Positions 59,652 through 64,000 of a stretch of 64,000 bases of DNA are shown here, piece by piece. Made by a program: the position numbers and the translations under genes. The first letter of the stretch is position 1, and each line of letters begins with the position of its first letter. A model generated the notes under the pieces. The model searched no databases. It saw only the letters and a program-made list of their open reading frames with translations, and was not told where the DNA came from. Source of the stretch: Bacillota bacterium (lineage in GTDB: Bacteria > Bacillota > Negativicutes > Sporomusales > CTSoil-080); assembly GCA_017889635.1 (NCBI GenBank), contig JAGGAC010000007.1, positions 1 through 64,000 on the forward strand, written 5' to 3'.

Positions 59652-61103
59652 ATGGATTTTTACGCTGCTTTTGAAGTTGGTTTTAAGTGGTTTCACAACA
59701 ATATTATGACCAAACCGGAGTTCTTTATTGGCGGTCTTGTCTTTATTGGATATATGTTGCTTCGTAAGCCGATTTATGAATCGTTTGCCGGCTTTCTTAA
59801 GGCCTCTGTAGGGATGATGATATGGGGAGTTGGCGCTGGCGGTCTGGTAAATACATTTCGTCCCATTTTGGCTGGTCTAAACGATAGATTTCATCTGAAT
59901 GCAGCGGTTATTGATCCTTATTTTGGTCTGGCTGCAGCTCAAAAGGCGATTGAAGTTGCCGGTGTCTCTCTTGGTTGGACGATGATGGCGCTTATCGTAG
60001 GCTTCTTTTGGAATATCCTGCTTGTATTATTACGGAGATTTACTAAGATTCGCACCGTATTTCTAACCGGTCATGTTATGATTCAGCAAGCGACAACCGC
60101 CAGTTGGCTGATCTTTTTTGCCATACCTCAACTGCAGAATACAAATGGAGTTATTTGTATAGGACTTTTGATAGGAACATACTGGGCTGTTTTTTCAAAC
60201 TTAACGGTGGAACCTGCTCAGAAGCTGACCGGCAACGCCGATTTTGCTGTAGGCCATCAACAAATGGGGTGGGTATGGCTGACCAGCAAGATAGCACCTA
60301 AAGTTGGCGACCCGGAAAAATCGGTAGAAAATATCAATTTGCCGCGTTGGTTACAAATGTTTAATGATAACGTTGTTGCTACCGGTACTTTAATGCTGGT
60401 CTTCTTTGGGATAATAATGCTCATTTTAGGAGAGCCTTACATGCGGGGGATTGATAAAGCTGGTTTTCCGGCAACGCTATCTTTCCCAATTTATATTCTT
60501 TCTAAGTCTTTTTCGTTCGCGGTTTATCTGTTTATCTTACTTAGTGGCGTAAGAATGTTTGTGGCTGAACTGACTGAGTCATTCCGCGGTATTACAGATA
60601 AATTGCTGCATGGTTCTTTGCCGGCGGTCGATTGTGCGGTGACTTACGGTTTTGCTTCGCCAAATACAGTGCTGTTCGGTTTTGTTTGTGGGGCTCTTGG
60701 CCAGTTTACTGCTATTGCCGGACTACTGGTGTTTAATTCACCAATAATGATTATCACCGGTTTTGTACCTGTATTTTTCGATAATGCTACTGTTGCTGTA
60801 TTTGCCAATAAGTTTGGCGGACGACGTGCAGCAGCCATTCTTCCATTTTGTACAGGGATTTTCCAGGTAGTTGGCGGCGCTTTAGCAGCGTGGTATTTTG
60901 AATTGTACAAGTATGGCGGTTGGCATGGCAATATCGACTGGGATACTATATGGCCCATCTTCGGTGTGCTTTTCAAAAACTTGGCCATTCCTGGTGTCGT
61001 TGTCGTAATTGTCCTGATGCTTGTTATTCCGCAGCTCCAATACTGGCGCAGTAAGGACAAAGAACAGTATTTCAGTTGCCAGTACTCTGACGAACCAAAA
61101 TAA
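59652..61103 (+). CDS. ulaA: PTS ascorbate-family permease IIC component (UlaA-like)
   Basis: 483 aa with ~11 membrane helices, including GGLVFIGYMLLRKPIYESFAGFLKASVGMMIWGVGAGGLV and the UlaA signature GMIVTPGxxP-like region TYGFASPNTVLFGFVCGALGQF. PTS-SGAT family. It transports and, with IIB and IIA, phosphorylates an ascorbate-like sugar. SD AAAGGAG precedes the ATG. IIB follows after 31 nt, IIA after that. Confidence 0.92.
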   Translation: MDFYAAFEVGFKWFHNNIMTKPEFFIGGLVFIGYMLLRKPIYESFAGFLKASVGMMIWGVGAGGLVNTFRPILAGLNDRFHLNAAVIDPYFGLAAAQKAIEVAGVSLGWTMMALIVGFFWNILLVLLRRFTKIRTVFLTGHVMIQQATTASWLIFFAIPQLQNTNGVICIGLLIGTYWAVFSNLTVEPAQKLTGNADFAVGHQQMGWVWLTSKIAPKVGDPEKSVENINLPRWLQMFNDNVVATGTLMLVFFGIIMLILGEPYMRGIDKAGFPATLSFPIYILSKSFSFAVYLFILLSGVRMFVAELTESFRGITDKLLHGSLPAVDCAVTYGFASPNTVLFGFVCGALGQFTAIAGLLVFNSPIMIITGFVPVFFDNATVAVFANKFGGRRAAAILPFCTGIFQVVGGALAAWYFELYKYGGWHGNIDWDTIWPIFGVLFKNLAIPGVVVVIVLMLVIPQLQYWRSKDKEQYFSCQYSDEPK

Positions 61104-61134
61104 AGCTTAATCAATAATAAAGGGGGTAGCTTCA

Positions 61135-61419
61135 ATGCTTAAAGTAGTTGCTGCATGTGGTAATGGTATGGGATCAAGCCAGATTATAAAAATGAAGATC
61201 GAAAAGGTATTTAAAAAATTAAATATTACAGCCAGTATTGATCATATGAGTGTGGGGGAGGCCAAAACGGCTGCTGCTAATTATGACGTTGTTTTCTGTT
61301 CTATTTCATTGATCAATCAGTTTGTTGTTAAAAATAACCGGACCAAGGTTATTGGCTTGGTCAACCTCTTGTCAGAGCAAGAAATCGAGGCAAAGATTGT
61401 CGAAAACGATATTAAGTAA
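61135..61419 (+). CDS. ulaB: PTS ascorbate-family IIB component
   Basis: 94 aa. The phosphocysteine loop VVAACGNGMGSSQIIKMKIE near residue 8 is intact. It receives phosphate from IIA and gives it to the sugar bound by IIC. SD AAAGGGGGT. Confidence 0.94.
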   Translation: MLKVVAACGNGMGSSQIIKMKIEKVFKKLNITASIDHMSVGEAKTAAANYDVVFCSISLINQFVVKNNRTKVIGLVNLLSEQEIEAKIVENDIK

Positions 61420-61493
61420 GCTAAGAGCAGTGGCATGAATTCCTGGTGTTCTGCTCTGACTTCTTTACGAAAAAGGTGGTAGACGAAGAGATT

Positions 61494-61952
61494 ATGATTA
61501 ATTTACGAGATATGCTTAATCAAGAGACTATACTTCTTCAGGCAGAGGCAGATGATTGGCAAGCTGCTGTGCGATTGGGCGGTCAGCTTTTAATTGATTC
61601 AGGAGTTGCTGAGCCTAGGTATATTGATGCAATTATTCAATGTACGATAGAGTTTGGGCCGTATTATGTTTTGGCTCCTGGATTAGCAATGCCGCATGCT
61701 AGGCCGGAGCATGGCGTCAAGAAAACTGGTTTTAGTTTGATGACATTGAGAACTCCAGTGCCTTTTGGACATACGGAAAATGATCCGGTGGATATATTGA
61801 TTTTCCTAGCTGCAGCTGACAGTAGTTCACATCTTGAAGCAATGAGTCAGATTGTAACAGTATTTTCTGATGATGAGGCATTTGCGAAGATACGTCAGGC
61901 GAAAGATGCTAATCAAATAAATGAATTGTTAAATCAGATGGTTGATATATAA
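61494..61952 (+). CDS. ulaC: PTS IIA component (mannitol/ascorbate type)
   Basis: 152 aa from ATG 61494; the track start at 61446 lacks an SD, and the chosen one has only a weak AGACGAAGAG. The phosphohistidine site is in LAPGLAMPHARPEHGVKKTG near residue 65. It takes phosphate from HPr. Third cistron of the operon. Confidence 0.9.
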   Translation: MINLRDMLNQETILLQAEADDWQAAVRLGGQLLIDSGVAEPRYIDAIIQCTIEFGPYYVLAPGLAMPHARPEHGVKKTGFSLMTLRTPVPFGHTENDPVDILIFLAAADSSSHLEAMSQIVTVFSDDEAFAKIRQAKDANQINELLNQMVDI

Positions 61953-61984
61953 GTTTTAGTGACAAATGTTAGGTTGGTGGGGTA

Positions 61985-62848
61985 ATGTCAATATTAAAAG
62001 AAATTCCTATCGGTATTTACGAAAAGGCATTGCCAACGTCCATTGGCTGGGAAGAAAGGCTGAGTGCCGCAGCTAAGGCTGGCTATGATTTTGTTGAAAT
62101 TTCCATCGACGAGAGTGATCAACGTTTGGCAAGACTTAATTGGAATAAAAAGGAGCGGGATGAGCTTCGGCAGGCTGTTCTGGCTACCGGGGTAAAAATT
62201 CCAACGATGTGTTTGAGTGGACATAGAAAATATCCATTGGGAAGCGAAGATGTTGAAATTCGCCGTCAGGCGCTGGATATTATGGAAAAGGCCATAAATT
62301 TTGCGGTTGATACCGGAATTCGGATAGTACAGGTTGCCGGTTATGATGTTTTCTATGAGAAAAGTAACGAGAAGACTAGGGGAAATTTCCTTGATGGACT
62401 TCGTCGCAGTGTTGCCTGGGCAGAGAAAGCCGGAGTAATGCTGGCTATCGAGACAATGGATTATGAGTTCATGAATTCGGTGGAAAAAACTATGGCTTTT
62501 GTAAAGCTTATTAATTCACCTTGGTTGCAAGTTTACCCGGATATTGGTAATCTATCGGCCTGGGGACAGGACATTAATAAGGAATTTGAAGCTGGAAGAG
62601 GACATATTGTGGCTGTTCATGTAAAGGATACGGTCCCTGGAGAATTTCGCCGTGTGCCGTTTGGCCAGGGGAAAGTTCCTTTTGCTGCTGCTTTCAGGAA
62701 GTTAGCGTCAATGGATTACAAGGGACCGGTACTTGTGGAAATGTGGAATGATGATGCTGCTGATTCGATTAATATTATTGCTGAAGCACGACGATATATT
62801 AGCAATCAGATGCTAAATGGCTGGAGTCAGGTATCACAAGGAGTGTGA
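61985..62848 (+). CDS. ulaE: L-ribulose-5-phosphate 3-epimerase (L-xylulose-5-phosphate 3-epimerase)
   Basis: 287 aa TIM-barrel. UlaE/SgbU features: [88 protein letters not shown], and [21 protein letters not shown]. Metal and substrate residues (Glu, Asp, His) look complete. Converts L-xylulose-5-P to L-ribulose-5-P. SD TTGGTGGGG; its stop is 5 nt before the next start. Confidence 0.95.
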   Translation: MSILKEIPIGIYEKALPTSIGWEERLSAAAKAGYDFVEISIDESDQRLARLNWNKKERDELRQAVLATGVKIPTMCLSGHRKYPLGSEDVEIRRQALDIMEKAINFAVDTGIRIVQVAGYDVFYEKSNEKTRGNFLDGLRRSVAWAEKAGVMLAIETMDYEFMNSVEKTMAFVKLINSPWLQVYPDIGNLSAWGQDINKEFEAGRGHIVAVHVKDTVPGEFRRVPFGQGKVPFAAAFRKLASMDYKGPVLVEMWNDDAADSINIIAEARRYISNQMLNGWSQVSQGV

Positions 62849-62853
62849 TAATT

Positions 62854-63555
62854 ATGTTGGAAGAACTTAAATTAGCTGTTTGGAAGGCTAATTTGGAGTT
62901 GCCGGAAAGAGGATTGGTGACATATACTTGGGGAAACGTGAGTGGCATTGATAGGGAAAAGGGTTTGATAGTAATCAAACCAAGCGGCGTGTCATACACC
63001 GATCTTAAAGCGGAGGATATGGTTGTACTTGATTTGGCGGGGAACAGGGTGGAGGGTAAACTAAATCCTTCCTCTGATACTGCTACGCATCTGATTTTAT
63101 ACAAGAACTTTGATACTATTGGTGGGGTGGTTCATACTCATTCTCCTTGGGCGACTGCTTGGGCTCAGGCAGGAATGTCGATACCGGCTTTTGGAACTAC
63201 TCATGCTGATTACTTTTTTGGTGACGTTCCCTGTACACGCAAATTGACTGCTGAAGAGATCAAAGGGGAATATGAGGCAGAGACCGGAAATGTTATTGTG
63301 GAAACTTTTGCAGATAAAAACCCACGGTATATGCCAGGCGTATTAGTTTATAACCATGGACCTTTTACCTGGGGGAAGGACTGCTATGACGCTGTTCATA
63401 ATGCTGTGGTAATGGAAGAGGTTGCAAAAATTGCCTATCATACGCGAGACCTGAATCCTAAGGTGGGGAGTATTGATAAAGTTTTATTGGAAAAACACTT
63501 TTTACGTAAACATGGCAGCGGAGCATATTATGGGCAGAAAAATACAATACTATGA
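62854..63555 (+). CDS. ulaF: L-ribulose-5-phosphate 4-epimerase
   Basis: 233 aa from ATG 62854 (SD AAGGAGTG; the track start at 62845 lies inside it). Class-II aldolase fold with [21 protein letters not shown], metal His in [14 protein letters not shown], and the distal [10 protein letters not shown]. Final step to D-xylulose-5-phosphate, feeding the pentose-phosphate route. AraD and UlaF are alike; context chooses ulaF. Confidence 0.94.
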   Translation: MLEELKLAVWKANLELPERGLVTYTWGNVSGIDREKGLIVIKPSGVSYTDLKAEDMVVLDLAGNRVEGKLNPSSDTATHLILYKNFDTIGGVVHTHSPWATAWAQAGMSIPAFGTTHADYFFGDVPCTRKLTAEEIKGEYEAETGNVIVETFADKNPRYMPGVLVYNHGPFTWGKDCYDAVHNAVVMEEVAKIAYHTRDLNPKVGSIDKVLLEKHFLRKHGSGAYYGQKNTIL

Positions 63556-63574
63556 GCTTAAAGAAGAAGCACGT

Positions 63575-63614
63575 AAAAATGCAGCCTATCTCAGATGAGA
63601 TGGGCTGCATTTTT
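63575..63614. terminator. Bidirectional terminator after the ula operon
   Basis: AAAAATGCAGCCTATCTC / GAGATGGGCTGCATTTTT with one G-T and a 4-nt loop. It serves the ula genes and the convergent nitrilase gene. Confidence 0.93.
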
Positions 63615-63619
63615 GCTTA

Positions 63620-64000
63620 TTAATAACATTCGGGGCGACGGTCAGTAAAAATTGGGATTCTTTGCCGAACGTCGTCAACCAAGCTAAAATCGATATCGAC
63701 TATAATGGTCTGTTCCTCGCTTGCAGATCCTTGGGCCAGGATTTCTCCCCAGGGACTGACTGCTAGCGAGTTACCAAAGAAGGTGGTGTTGCTGTCACTG
63801 CCAACGCGATTGACGGCGATTACGAACATTTGATTTTCGATTGCTCGAGCCAGAGTGAGGGTCAACCAGTGCTGACCGCGTGCTGCTGGCCATTGTGCTG
63901 GAACAAACAGTGTGCGGCAGCCTTTAAGTGCTAACGCCCGGGGAAGTTCAGTAAACCTTAGGTCATAGCAAATGATCAGTCCGGCTTTGCCGGTGCTAAG
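63620..64000 (-). CDS. Carbon-nitrogen hydrolase (nitrilase) family protein, 5' end outside window
   Basis: The ORF track shows only the last 81 codons, but the reading frame runs on to the window edge: TGKAGLIICYDLRFTELPRALALKGCRTLFVPAQWPAARGQHWLTLTLARAIENQ. The catalytic Cys is in IICYDLRF and the family end VNRVGSDSNTTFFGNSLAVSPWGEILAQ is intact. This matches the omega-amidase/YafV-like branch of the nitrilase superfamily, which hydrolyses amides such as 2-oxoglutaramate. The Glu and Lys of the triad lie upstream or outside the window. Confidence 0.88.
   Translation of the reverse strand, partial: LSTGKAGLIICYDLRFTELPRALALKGCRTLFVPAQWPAARGQHWLTLTLARAIENQMFVIAVNRVGSDSNTTFFGNSLAVSPWGEILAQGSASEEQTIIVDIDFSLVDDVRQRIPIFTDRRPECY

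Noticed and set aside
60644-61135. 163-aa minus-strand ORF in the PTS IIC gene
   Set aside because: Antisense to a clear membrane permease; Pro/Ser-rich product.

Overview
The window reads as chromosome of an anaerobic, endospore-forming acetogen-like member of the Negativicutes (Sporomusa/Pelosinus-like; my inference). Supporting gene content: tig-clpP-clpX-lonB-lonA-engB in the Gram-positive order, including sporulation-type LonB; a DUF3794 spore-coat-like protein; siroheme decarboxylase AhbAB; a T-box upstream of valS; a formate dehydrogenase; a trimeric electron-bifurcating [FeFe]-hydrogenase; and two heterotetrameric ferredoxin-dependent 2-oxoacid oxidoreductases. I see no IS element, prophage, rRNA or CRISPR array.

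Layout. 1-1.8 kb (-): a radical SAM/SPASM protein whose 3' end overlaps a 114-aa peptide with 15 Cys, almost all in Cys-x-Pro steps, followed by a terminator; this looks like a RiPP-type maturase/precursor pair. 1.9-10.4 kb (+): tRNA-Gly(GCC), tig, clpP, clpX, lonB, lonA, engB. 10.5-15.5 kb (+): ahbA, ahbB, ptb, then a structured leader and a vor/kor-type oxidoreductase (alpha, beta, gamma, delta). 15.5-19.7 kb: polyprenyl diphosphate synthase, tatA, tatC, a small exported protein, a ResA-like thioredoxin and a C_GCAxxG_C_C protein. 19.8-22.5 kb (-): fdhA. 22.5-28.2 kb (+): T-box, valS, folC, an O-antigen ligase-like membrane protein.

28.2-37.0 kb (+) is a hydrogenase locus. DRTGG and HATPase regulatory modules, a sensory-type [FeFe]-hydrogenase with altered H-cluster motifs, another DRTGG protein and a PHP phosphoesterase precede hydC, a second HATPase, a 2Fe-2S thioredoxin-like ferredoxin, hydB and hydA. 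It is followed by a gene-free stretch with a strongly foldable sequence that I cannot assign to a known RNA, a lipoprotein, and a CitA/DcuS-type two-component system whose kinase lacks membrane segments. 41.1-46.5 kb: a CDC48/p97-type double AAA ATPase lies 33 nt upstream of porC-porD-porA-porB. 46.9-55.8 kb: an OFA-type MFS transporter, a YmaF-like protein, asnB, an N-acyl-D-amino-acid deacylase, a DUF3794 protein (-), sixA and a CYTH-CHAD protein.

55.9-63.6 kb is a divergent ascorbate-type sugar locus: a beta-propeller-like protein, a SorC-type regulator and ulaG on the minus strand, and PTS IIC, IIB, IIA, ulaE and ulaF/araD on the plus strand. No ulaD is present. The window ends inside a nitrilase-family gene (-).

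How it fits together: HydABC and FdhA carry near-identical N-terminal Fe-S modules, so H2, NAD(H), ferredoxin and formate are probably coupled. The Por and Vor enzymes feed or use the same ferredoxin pool, and Ptb could convert branched or straight acyl-CoA from Vor to acyl-phosphate. A dispersed palindromic repeat recurs at least three times between 19 and 38 kb, twice just upstream of redox genes. Several start codons were moved from the ORF-track position to a downstream codon with a better Shine-Dalgarno sequence; these are noted in each entry.
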